64,000 nt of DNA, from positions 1,054,001 to 1,118,000 of the forward strand of contig NC_014655.1 of the NCBI RefSeq assembly GCF_000166395.1, read 5' to 3'. A model generated the notes under the pieces. The model saw nothing but the letters and a program-made list of their open reading frames with translations. It was not told the origin of the DNA and made no database searches. This document shows positions 37,262 to 44,427 of the stretch, in pieces (within the stretch, counting starts at the first letter, position 1; each line of letters opens with the position of its first letter). The translations under genes and the position numbers were made by a program. This DNA is from Leadbetterella byssophila DSM 17132. GTDB lineage: Bacteria > Bacteroidota > Bacteroidia > Cytophagales > Spirosomataceae.

Positions 37262-38785
37262 ATGACAAAAAGGACAACAATTTTAATAGGTTTCATAGGA
37301 CTTAAATTCTTGCTGCAATTTTTGCTATTAAGCAGTGAATATGACTTGCAACGAGACGAATATTTGCATCTTGACCAAGCAAATCATTTGGCTTGGGGTT
37401 ATCTTTCGGTCCCACCCTTTACATCTTGGACATCTTATATTATTCAATTACTTGGCAATTCAATTTTTTGGATTAAGTTCTTCCCAGCCTTGTATGGGGC
37501 ATTGACAATTTATATCGTTTGGAAAGCCATAGAAGAATTAAATGGAAATCTTTTTGCATTGATTTTAGGGGCAACTTGTGTTTTATTTTCTGCTCTTTTG
37601 CGATTGAATACTTTATATCAACCCAACTCATTTGACGTACTAAGTTGGACAGTTTTATACTTTATATTGCTAAAATATATCAAAACAAATGATTTCAAGT
37701 GGCTTTGTATAGGAGCAATAGCTTTTGCAATTGGCTTTTTAAATAAGTACAACATTGTTTTTTTATTAATTGGACTAGTACCTTCATTATTGATTACGGA
37801 GCATAGGAAAATATTTTTAAAACCCACTTTGTATTTTGCCATTTTATTAGGTTTGGTTTTAGTCTTGCCTAATCTTGTTTGGCAATACAATAATAATTTC
37901 CCAGTCTTACACCATTTAAAAGAATTGGCAGAAACGCAATTAGTAAATGTAAATAGATTTGATTTTTTGAAAAATCAGTTGCTCTTTTTCTTAGGTTCAC
38001 TAATAGTAATCTTTGCATCATTCTATGCATTGCTTTTTTACACGCCTTTCAACAAGTATAGACTATTTTTTTTCTCTATCCTCTTTACTTTAATAGCTTT
38101 TATTTACTTTAAGGCAAAAGACTATTATGCTATTGGCATTTATCCAATTTACATTGCTTTTGGTTCTGTTTATATTGCAGATATTTTAAAAGATGGTTGG
38201 AGTAAATATTTACAACCAGTTGCAATTGCTGTTCCCTTACTAATATTTATTCCCATTTTTAATGTTGCGTTTCCTAATAAAAGCCCAGAATACATTGTTC
38301 AACATCCAGAAAACTACAAAAAATTAGGTTTACTGCGTTGGGAAGATGGCAAAGACCATTTATTGCCACAAGATTTTGCAGATATGCTTGGTTGGAAAGA
38401 ATTAGCACAGAAAGTAGATAGCATTTATTTAAGATTACCTAACAAAAATAATACGCTTATTCTTTGCGATAATTATGGACAGGCAGGGGCAATAAATTAT
38501 TATACAAGCCAAGAAATACAAGCAGTTTCTTTCAATGCTGACTACATAGATTGGTTTGATTTAAATAAAAAATATGAAAACTTAATTAGAGTTAAGGAAG
38601 CAGAAGAAGTAAATTTAGAATTACAAGAAACATCTCCCTTTTTTCAAAATTCAACCCTTGCAACCTCAATAACTAATCAATATGCAAGAGAGTTTGGGAC
38701 AGGGATATTTCTTTTTACAGGTGCAAAAATTGACATTAGACAAAGAATTAAAGATGAAATTGCCGAAAAGAAAAACTACCGCTAA
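37262..38785 (+). CDS. GT39/ArnT-type membrane glycosyltransferase of cassette 3
   Basis: At 507 residues it has about nine to ten hydrophobic helices in the first 330 residues and a soluble C-terminal domain. The first periplasmic loop carries the RDEYLHLDQANH motif (DE/DD-type catalytic acidic residues of GT-C enzymes), and the loop GYLSVPPF follows. These are marks of the GT39/PMT-2 family, which moves a sugar from a polyprenyl phosphate to a lipid or protein outside the membrane. The TAA stop (38783-38785) lies inside the R'' box. No sugar-donor genes are near, so the acceptor is unknown. Confidence 0.78.
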   Translation: MTKRTTILIGFIGLKFLLQFLLLSSEYDLQRDEYLHLDQANHLAWGYLSVPPFTSWTSYIIQLLGNSIFWIKFFPALYGALTIYIVWKAIEELNGNLFALILGATCVLFSALLRLNTLYQPNSFDVLSWTVLYFILLKYIKTNDFKWLCIGAIAFAIGFLNKYNIVFLLIGLVPSLLITEHRKIFLKPTLYFAILLGLVLVLPNLVWQYNNNFPVLHHLKELAETQLVNVNRFDFLKNQLLFFLGSLIVIFASFYALLFYTPFNKYRLFFFSILFTLIAFIYFKAKDYYAIGIYPIYIAFGSVYIADILKDGWSKYLQPVAIAVPLLIFIPIFNVAFPNKSPEYIVQHPENYKKLGLLRWEDGKDHLLPQDFADMLGWKELAQKVDSIYLRLPNKNNTLILCDNYGQAGAINYYTSQEIQAVSFNADYIDWFDLNKKYENLIRVKEAEEVNLELQETSPFFQNSTLATSITNQYAREFGTGIFLFTGAKIDIRQRIKDEIAEKKNYR

Positions 38786-38913
38786 CAGCCGTTTGCCGCA
38801 ATGGGGGCTGACGTGGTTAAATCAAGTGCAGTGCTTCTATCAACATTTGTGCTTGGTTGACAGTGAAGTGCTCCGAAATCCCCCACTGCGGCAAGCGGCA
38901 AAACGTTAGGCAC
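38777..38913 (+). other. attC-like site 3 (after the GT39 gene)
   Basis: R'' TACCGCTAAC (38777-38786) and R' GTTAGGCAC (38905-38913, a perfect GTTRRRY box) flank the arms GCCGTTTGCCGCA and TGCGGCAAGCGGC with TGGGGG/CCCCCA inside. The central part (TTAAATCAAGTGCAGTGCTTCT) is related to those of sites 1 and 2. Confidence 0.78.
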
Positions 38914-38937
38914 AATTATTACGAAACAGTTTCCGAT

Positions 38938-39687
38938 ATGACACAGTACATAAAATACTTCTTGTTGACATTTTCCATTTTCTCTGCTACTTACTGTTTT
39001 GCTCAAAATGACACAGCAAAATGGAACAAAAAAGTAGAAGAAAAGCATCTCAAAAACCGTCAAGACAGTTCAACATGGGACGCAGAACTGTTGCGGCGAG
39101 ACATAGAAGCCAATAAGGAAAGAGTAGCAAAACCTATCAGATACGGAGCATTTCCGGTTCCCAAATATGAATTACTTGGAAAGGAAAGTTTTAAAGGAGT
39201 TGGAAATGGAGGTAATTTCTCGGGCATAGACGTCGATGGGAAAAAAATTCTCTACTCCTACTTTCTTGTAAATAAAAATAGTTTTACTCAAAAGTTTGTG
39301 GGCGACAAACCGAACGAAGTTTTTTTTACAATTATCACTCTGACAAATTTTATTGATACCATAAACTACTCCCATGCAGGAGTTCAAATTATTTCAAGAA
39401 ATAATCCGGATTACATAGGACAAGGTTTTTTTAAAACAAAAAGTGACGAAATAGATTATACCGCATTCCTTACTGCTAATAGAGACGAATACGCAATTGT
39501 CAACATGAGACTGTTTAATTTAAAAAATGGCAGGATTATATTGATTGCACCACAGAAAGATGGTTCGTTGAGGTCTATGCAAATTAATCCACCAATTTTG
39601 GACGATAAGGAATTGCCAAACTATATCGATAAAATCTTAAAACAAGAGGACATCAAACATTTTTTTACTGATGTAAATAACATATAA
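38938..39687 (+). CDS. Secreted protein of cassette 4, unknown
   Basis: About 249 residues. ATG 38938 (MTQYIKYFLLTFSIFSATYCFAQ) gives a normal signal peptide; a longer reading from 38857 would run through the attC-like site and is rejected. After the signal there is a charged helix (KKVEEKHLKNRQDSS) and a beta-rich part with YGAFPVPKYELLGKESFKG, SHAGVQIISRNNPDYIGQG and IDYTAFLTANRDEYAIVNM. I recognise no family; it looks like a periplasmic or surface protein of the cassette pool. It stops three bases before R'' of site 4. Confidence 0.6.
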   Translation: MTQYIKYFLLTFSIFSATYCFAQNDTAKWNKKVEEKHLKNRQDSSTWDAELLRRDIEANKERVAKPIRYGAFPVPKYELLGKESFKGVGNGGNFSGIDVDGKKILYSYFLVNKNSFTQKFVGDKPNEVFFTIITLTNFIDTINYSHAGVQIISRNNPDYIGQGFFKTKSDEIDYTAFLTANRDEYAIVNMRLFNLKNGRIILIAPQKDGSLRSMQINPPILDDKELPNYIDKILKQEDIKHFFTDVNNI

Positions 39688-39689
39688 CT

Positions 39690-39825
39690 GTGCCTAACAC
39701 GGGTTTTGCGTCAGGCGGGCTGACGTATAAACTTGGAGCTTAGTGCTTCTAATGAACATTAGTAATAAACTTAAACTTTGTGCTCCAAAACCCGCCCGAA
39801 CGCAAAGCCCGAAAACGTTACCTGC
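39690..39825 (+). other. attC-like site 4 (after cassette 4)
   Basis: R'' GTGCCTAAC (39690-39698) and R' GTTACCTGC (39817-39825) flank arms CGGGTTTTGCGT/ACGCAAAGCCCG and GGCGGG/CCCGCC. R'' is the complement of the R' of site 3, as expected for cassette 4's two ends. Confidence 0.78.
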
Positions 39826-39846
39826 AATATTAAAAAAAAACGTATC

Positions 39847-40488
39847 ATGAATTTTGACAGAACGAAATATAAAGTATATACTTGGAAAAATTGGATGATG
39901 TTACATTGGATTTTAAATCCAGGATTGATAATAAATGAATTAATTCTAGGTCAAAGAGTTCCTAAAGTCACTTTAGAAGAAAGAACTTCAAATAAGTCAA
40001 GATTTGAACGAGGTATTGTACCTTGTCCACATTGTGAAACTCTACATGATGGAAGAACTTGGTCTACAGAAAATGGCACTGCATTTAAAAATTGGTTTGG
40101 TCTTTATTGTAATAAATGTGGTAAAATTATTCCTTGTTTGATTAATGTTTTTAGCTTTTTAGTTTTGATATTAACCTATCCGATTTGGGGATGGTTTAAA
40201 AATAAAATGAAAAAAAATTGGCTAGAAAAACAACCACAAAGGTTTAAAAATATAAAATTTGAAAAAGTCCCAAATCCTTATGACAAAAAAAGCTGGATTA
40301 AAACAGGATTAGGCTGGGGATTATTTATGTTTATTATGATTTCTATAGTTTTTCCTTTATTTGATGGTAGCGAAATAAATATAAAAACAATACTAATAGG
40401 TGTTGTAATTTGGACTATTTCAGGCTTATTATTTGGATATACTATGAAATTATTTTTCAATGCAACGATAAATAAACAATCAAAATAA
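39847..40488 (+). CDS. Zinc-ribbon-like membrane protein of cassette 5, unknown
   Basis: About 213 residues from ATG 39847 (MNFDRTKYKVYTW); the longer frame from 39778 starts inside site 4. A CPHC near residue 58 and CNKC near residue 87 form a zinc ribbon on either side of TLHDGRTWSTENGT. Three hydrophobic segments follow (INVFSFLVLILTYPIW; WGLFMFIMISIVFPLF; IGVVIWTISGLLFGY). It may sense or bind something at the membrane; no function is known. Its cassette ends at R'' 40493. Confidence 0.6.
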   Translation: MNFDRTKYKVYTWKNWMMLHWILNPGLIINELILGQRVPKVTLEERTSNKSRFERGIVPCPHCETLHDGRTWSTENGTAFKNWFGLYCNKCGKIIPCLINVFSFLVLILTYPIWGWFKNKMKKNWLEKQPQRFKNIKFEKVPNPYDKKSWIKTGLGWGLFMFIMISIVFPLFDGSEINIKTILIGVVIWTISGLLFGYTMKLFFNATINKQSK

Positions 40489-40492
40489 TACT

Positions 40493-40501
40493 GCAGGTAA
40501 C
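40493..40501 (+). other. R'' box of a truncated fifth attC-like site
   Basis: GCAGGTAAC is the exact reverse complement of the R' box GTTACCTGC at the start of the same cassette (39817). The left arm and rest of an attC-like site do not follow, so the site was cut here. Confidence 0.7.
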
Positions 40502-40851
40502 AAGGTATTAATAAAAGTCTTATTATAGTGCATTGATTTTCAGTTAATTTACCTACTATTTCAAATTGTAGGTACAACATAAGTACAACTTTTAGAGGTA
40601 TATATTTTATACCTTTCAAAGCAAGGGTTTTCACTATAAAAATCCTTGCTTTTTTTATTTGTTTTCCTGTCAATTTTTCGTCCGTTCTACCATACCGATT
40701 GCAGTCCTGCCCTTTGCTTTTTCCTGTTTTCGGTGCGTTAGCACTGTATTGCATTGTATTTCAACACCTTGTGTATTGTCTATAAAATTGTATAGAGTGA
40801 ACTTTGTAAATGCGTACGCAACGTATTTATTAACTCATAAAATTTAAGAAA
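40502..40851. other. Non-coding left edge of the mobile segment
   Basis: No gene is supported. It holds a direct repeat GTACAAC at 40572-40578 and 40583-40589, an inverted repeat ACCTAC/GTAGGT (40551-40573) and a hairpin at 40618-40657. These may be core sites for a recombinase at the end of an element. Confidence 0.4.
40618..40657 (+). terminator. Hairpin with T-run
   Basis: AAAGCAAGG pairs with CCTTGCTTT, and GTTTT with AAAAT inside, followed by a T-run at 40649-40656. It is strong enough to terminate transcripts coming from the cassette side. Confidence 0.7.
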
Positions 40852-41655
40852 ATGGCAAGACAAAAAGGCTTAATGAAGTATGTCGGAACGATAGGCGATG
40901 TCCGACACTTCAAAATAAAAGGTCAACAAGGATTTTTCGCCGGAATGGTTGGCGGACCAACCGCAGAACAGGTAAAGACCGCCCCCGAATTTGAGCGAAC
41001 TCGTGAAAATATGAATGAGTTTGGCGGTTGTGCAAGAGCTGGGAAGTAGGTAAGAACTGCCCTATCTGCATTGATGTCAAAAATGGCGGACAGTCAAGTT
41101 GCAGGACGTTTAACGTCCGTAATGAAAAAAATCAATCTCGAAGACGGTACAGAAGCTAGGGGTTACAGAAAGGTTGAGATTTCAACGCAAAGAAACTATT
41201 TGTTAGGCTTTGAGTTTGACAAAAAACTTTCTTTAAGCGGTGTATTCAATGCTTCGTATGATGTTACCCATACCACATGCAGAGATAGTGCAGATTTTAC
41301 GGTAGCACCGTTTAACCCTGCTGATTTGGTTTCTGCACCGTCTGGGGCTACTCACTTCCGTTTAATCAATGCTTTGGCGGTGGTTTCGGATTTTGTGTAC
41401 AATGCTACAACAGGAACGTATGAGCCTGACGACATCGCAAACAACGAATTGAGCGTAATTGAATATTCGCCTTACATTCCGTTAGATACAGCTTTTGCAG
41501 GTTCTACATTAACGGCTACGTTTCCAACTGCTCCGACTTTGGGAACGAATGTAACCGTTATCCAATGTATCGGTATCGAGTTCTTTCAGGAAGTGAACGG
41601 CAACTACTATTCTTTTGCTTCAGGCAACTGCCTGAAAATTGAAGATGCGTTTTAA
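40852..41655 (+). pseudogene. Conserved mobile-element protein split by a TAG stop
   Basis: The first part (MARQKGLMKYVGTIGDVRHFKI, ERTRENMNEFGGCARAG) stops at TAG 41047-41049. The same frame goes on as VRTALSALMSKMADSQVAGRL, then a beta-rich half with APSGATHFRLINALAVVSDF, YIPLDTAF and VQCIGIEFFQEV. Together this is one protein of about 267 residues of a type I associate with Bacteroidota phage-like elements, though I cannot name a Pfam family. One change (for example CAG to TAG) accounts for it. Readthrough is a less likely alternative. Confidence 0.65.
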
Positions 41656-41668
41656 GAACCAACAAACG

Positions 41669-41698
41669 AAAGCCCCTCGCAATGCTTGGGGCTTTTAT
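41669..41698 (+). terminator. Rho-independent terminator
   Basis: AAAGCCCC pairs with GGGGCTTT over an 11-base loop, followed by TTTTATTT. It lies 14 bases after the broken gene's stop and before the DUF5675 gene. Confidence 0.85.
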
Positions 41699-41723
41699 TT
41701 CTAACCTTTAAAATAAATCTTCG

Positions 41724-42176
41724 ATGAGAACAAAAATTTTAAGAGTAGCCGAAGGCAAGCAAAGCACATTAAGCCAATTATATATTGATGATGTGTTTCA
41801 ATACTACCTTTTAGAAGACAAGATAAGAGCCGTTAAGATACCAAAGCAAACCGCAATTCCAACAGGAAACTATACCCTGCGTTTGAATACTTGGGGCGGA
41901 ATGAATGCCGAGTATCGGCAGAAATTCCCAAAGCTCCACAAAGGTATGATTGAGATTAACGGCTTACCGAATTTCAGTTTTTTGTATATCCATATCGGGA
42001 ACACATACACCGATACCGCAGGTTGTCCGTTGTGTGGTTTCGGCTTCGAGCTTGTAAATGGCGACTATCAAGTTTTACGCAGTAGAGATGCTTACCAAAT
42101 GATTTACCCAAAGTTGTTAGCAATAGCACAAGGCAGTGAAAAAGGTATCTGCATTGAAAACAATTTCCAATTTTAA
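41724..42176 (+). CDS. DUF5675 family protein
   Basis: This 150-residue protein matches DUF5675: YLLEDKIRAVKIPKQTAIPTG, a YRQKFPKLHKGMIEINGLPNFSFLYIHIGN core and TAGCPLCGFG with conserved histidine and cysteine residues. The domain has an L,D-transpeptidase-like or lysin-related look (IHIGN...GCP) and occurs in phage-like and satellite regions. A cell-wall role is an inference. It is followed closely by two small membrane proteins, which would fit a lysis-like group. Confidence 0.78.
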   Translation: MRTKILRVAEGKQSTLSQLYIDDVFQYYLLEDKIRAVKIPKQTAIPTGNYTLRLNTWGGMNAEYRQKFPKLHKGMIEINGLPNFSFLYIHIGNTYTDTAGCPLCGFGFELVNGDYQVLRSRDAYQMIYPKLLAIAQGSEKGICIENNFQF

Positions 42177-42182
42177 AAACGT

Positions 42183-42455
42183 ATGTCAATGGAAAATGCA
42201 ATCACATTAAACATAGTGTTCGGCTCTTTGATTAGTATGCTGTTGGCGATTGTCGCTTACTTCATTAAACAGCTCCATTCCGATTTTAAGAAAATGGAAA
42301 AGGATTTAACGGAAGTAAAAACAATGGCGTTGCTGATAAAAACAGAGTTTAAAAACAGTTATGATTTGCTTAATCACAAAGTGGATTATCTGGAACACCG
42401 GGTAAACAATTTAGAACAAATCATTTTAAAAAATTTCAACAATGAAAAGCAATAG
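42183..42455 (+). CDS. Small membrane protein with coiled coil
   Basis: A 90-residue product has one N-terminal transmembrane helix (NIVFGSLISMLLAIVAYFI) and a long helical heptad-rich tail (DFKKMEKDLTEVKTM, LNHKVDYLEHRVNNLEQII). Such proteins in phage-like clusters are sometimes lysis or spanin-like, but I cannot assign one. It overlaps the next gene by 14 bases and follows DUF5675 after six bases, so the three form an operon. Confidence 0.65.
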   Translation: MSMENAITLNIVFGSLISMLLAIVAYFIKQLHSDFKKMEKDLTEVKTMALLIKTEFKNSYDLLNHKVDYLEHRVNNLEQIILKNFNNEKQ

Positions 42456-42696
42456 TTTAAACATCGTAGAGCGTGTAACAGCTCCCACACCTAAATGGTT
42501 TAAAATTATCCGTACTATCGGTATTACATTAACAGCCGTAGGCGGTGCTATCTTAACTGCTCCGGTGGCGTTGCCCACCACTATCGTAACCGTAGCCGGT
42601 TACGTGTTATTGGGCGGAACGGTAGCGACTGCCATAGCCCAGACCGCAATGCAGACCGAAGACAATGAACCAAAAGACAAACAAGATCCTGAATAA
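42442..42696 (+). CDS. Small two-helix membrane protein, holin-like
   Basis: At 84 residues it has two hydrophobic segments (IGITLTAVGGAILTAPVAL and IVTVAGYVLLGGTVATAI) joined by a short turn, with a charged C-terminus. The shape suits a holin-like protein, but no sequence family is clear. It is the last gene of the DUF5675 operon and is followed by a terminator. Confidence 0.6.
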   Translation: MKSNSLNIVERVTAPTPKWFKIIRTIGITLTAVGGAILTAPVALPTTIVTVAGYVLLGGTVATAIAQTAMQTEDNEPKDKQDPE

Positions 42697-42720
42697 TCGG
42701 GTTTATGTTTGCGTGTTTTA

Positions 42721-42748
42721 ATCCTGTCCGTTTGGGCAGGTTTTTTTG
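42721..42748 (+). terminator. Rho-independent terminator of the DUF5675 operon
   Basis: CCTGTCC and GGGCAGG pair (one G-T, 4-base loop), followed by seven Ts at 42741-42747. It lies 27 bases after the holin-like gene. Confidence 0.82.
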
Positions 42749-42786
42749 TTGCACCTGTTTACGCTGTATTTATAAACGGTGCTTTT

Positions 42787-42897
42787 ATGTCGCCTTTATA
42801 TGTGGCTAATGGTGCGAGTATCGGGCAATCGGCGGGAACTGTAAAGGCAAAAGAGCGTAGCCCAAAAGGCTACTGCTTTAAATGCCTTGCAATGTAA
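42787..42897 (+). CDS. Possible very small protein (36 residues)
   Basis: An ATG at 42787 opens a frame ending at 42897 whose product contains SPLYVANGASIGQSAG, KAKERSPKG and CFKCLAM. Its composition looks protein-like. The longer reading from 42709 starts upstream of a terminator and is unlikely. It overlaps the convergent gene by 28 bases. Confidence 0.3.
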   Translation: MSPLYVANGASIGQSAGTVKAKERSPKGYCFKCLAM

Positions 42898-43292
42898 ATG
42901 TGTTTGAGTTCCGAAATCAAAAGCAACTGTTCGTGTATGTGCTTTTCTCGTTGCTCCAATGTTTTGACTTTGCGAATGTCATTTCTAAACACCTTTTCTC
43001 TGCCCTTTAAATGGCTTGCCTGTTCAGAAACGAATTTTTTAAAATCGCCTATCCGAATGTAGGGAATGACAGAACCGATAAGGAACGGATAAAAGGCTTT
43101 TGTTTTCCATAGCCCAAATAATAGACTGCGGTAAACGTCCAATTCTTCCGCATTACGGCAGGAAATAACAAAACAATTCGGGCAAGGCACATCTAACGGC
43201 TTACCACTGTTTAAGCCTTTGGATAAGGCGTAAAATTCAAATCCCGACTTTTGATTTTTTGGGTTGTAAGTATAGATTTTAACAGTTTTCAT
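42870..43292 (-). CDS. Conserved Bacteroidota mobile-element protein (DUF6943-like, tentative)
   Basis: 140 residues: MKTVKIYTYNPKNQKSGFEF, VPCPNCFVISCRNAEELD, GSVIPYIRIGDFKKFV and a helical C-terminal part (VKTLEQREKHIHEQLL). It lacks a signal or membrane helix. Proteins of this look accompany Bacteroidota conjugative or satellite elements, and I tentatively place it in the DUF6943 group. It is the only convincing gene between the DUF5675 operon and the structured gap. Confidence 0.5.
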   Translation of the reverse strand: MKTVKIYTYNPKNQKSGFEFYALSKGLNSGKPLDVPCPNCFVISCRNAEELDVYRSLLFGLWKTKAFYPFLIGSVIPYIRIGDFKKFVSEQASHLKGREKVFRNDIRKVKTLEQREKHIHEQLLLISELKHIYIARHLKQ

Positions 43293-43407
43293 ATCGCACC
43301 ACTTTTGAGATTAGCTCCGTTCCTTTCGTTGCTGTGGCTGAAAACCAAAACTTTTTTACAAAGAAAAAAACAGAAAAAAAAGAAAGCCATTCATCAGGTG
43401 GCGGGGC

Positions 43408-43519
43408 AAAAAATCCAAAAGGAAACGGAATAAGTCCCGAAGGGTGGCAAGGCAATGAAAATTAACTTGCGAAGCACCTTATTTGCCTTGACATTATGCC
43501 GTAGTCTTTTGGATTTTTT
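43408..43519. repeat. Nested inverted repeats
   Basis: AAAAAATCCAAAAG (43408-43421) pairs with CTTTTGGATTTTTT (43506-43519), 14 of 14. Inside, CAAGGCAA (43448-43455) pairs with TTGCCTTG (43483-43490), 8 of 8. Confidence 0.75.
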
Positions 43520-43958
43520 TGGTGCGGTGGGCTTGTGCGAAGCCACCTACCTTTGCTTTCCTTTTTATTCTTTTTTCTTTTGGAAAATGTCTATTGACTT
43601 CCTTTTATTCCTTTGAAAAATCGCCTTTGAGGGTTGGCAATGGGGCAAACACTTCGCAGTAAAAAATAAAGCATACCATATTTTGAAGCGTGGGAAAAAA
43701 GCAAGGGTATAAGGTACGCAATACGCTTGCTGTGCGGTGCTGAAATAAGGTGTGCAGGGAATGGAACGGAATAAATGCAGGTAGATTTGGCTTTCGCCTA
43801 CCGGAATGCAATGAAGTGAAATGACTAAACACTTTATTCAGCACATCGGCAAAACAACAAATCAATGCTTTACTTTTTTACTGCACCGCTGAAATGGGTG
43901 GTGGGGTGCTGTGGCTCAATGGGTGGGTGCGGTTGGAAAAAAAAATACGGCTTCTGAA

Positions 43959-44009
43959 CCCCGAAAAATATCAGCGTTGGCATTTGTGCGGTGGGATATT
44001 TTTTCGGGG
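43959..44009. repeat. Inverted repeat with GC-rich ends
   Basis: CCCCGAAAAATATC (43959-43972) pairs with GATATTTTTTCGGGG (43995-44009), with one extra T in the right arm. Confidence 0.7.
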
Positions 44010-44032
44010 TGAAGACTATGGTATTGGATATT

Positions 44033-44130
44033 TTACATAATGTTATTATAGGACAGCCTGTGCGGTTGGATGCTTGCATAAGCAAGGGAAAAGGCTGTGC
44101 GAAGCGAACCTATAATGCCACATTATGTAA
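44033..44130. repeat. Large nested hairpin
   Basis: TTACATAATGT (44033-44043)/ACATTATGTAA (44120-44130), then TTATAGG (44046-44052)/CCTATAA (44109-44115), then ACAGCC (44053-44058)/GGCTGT (44093-44098) nest around a CTTGC-ATAA-GCAAG tip. Confidence 0.75.
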
Positions 44131-44427
44131 CTTAGCTTCCGACGTTTTGCATACTGGCATAAACGGAACGGTGGTGGTGGTTGGAGTGAAGTGTCTTTTT
44201 GCTTTGTTTTTTTTTTCGCATTGGTACAGATCTTTGCAACCGCAGGAACGAGGATGGCAATGTGCTGTTGTGCGTTGGCAAAAAACAACGCAAAAAGTAT
44301 GACAGATGCAAACGGCGGCAATGCCATAGAAGACAGGCGAAGCGTTGGACTTGTGCGGTGGCTGCCTGGCTAAAGCCGTATTTTTTTGTGCGTTGGCTGG
44401 GTGGATTAAAAATTATTTGCCGTTTAT

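Larger units (their letters stand above)
43293..44427. other. 1.1 kb gene-free, G-skewed, highly structured region
   Basis: Many short frames exist on both strands, but none has a convincing start, composition or family. The plus strand is rich in G and poor in C, with repeated GGTGGG/GGTGCGG tracts. At least three large inverted-repeat structures occur (listed separately). It divides the phage-like genes from the minus-strand defence island and may be an origin of transfer or replication, or a decayed region. Confidence 0.5.

Noticed and set aside
38857-38937. N-terminal extension of the cassette 4 protein
   Set aside because: It is encoded by the attC-like site; ATG 38938 gives a normal signal peptide.
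39778-39846. N-terminal extension of the cassette 5 protein
   Set aside because: It lies in the right arm of attC-like site 4; ATG 39847 fits better.
42709-42786. Longer start for the 36-residue frame
   Set aside because: The TTG start precedes a strong terminator that lies inside this reading.
44033-44130. Sixth attC-like site
   Set aside because: The nested hairpin has attC-like size, but lacks matching R''/R' boxes and no cassette gene adjoins it.
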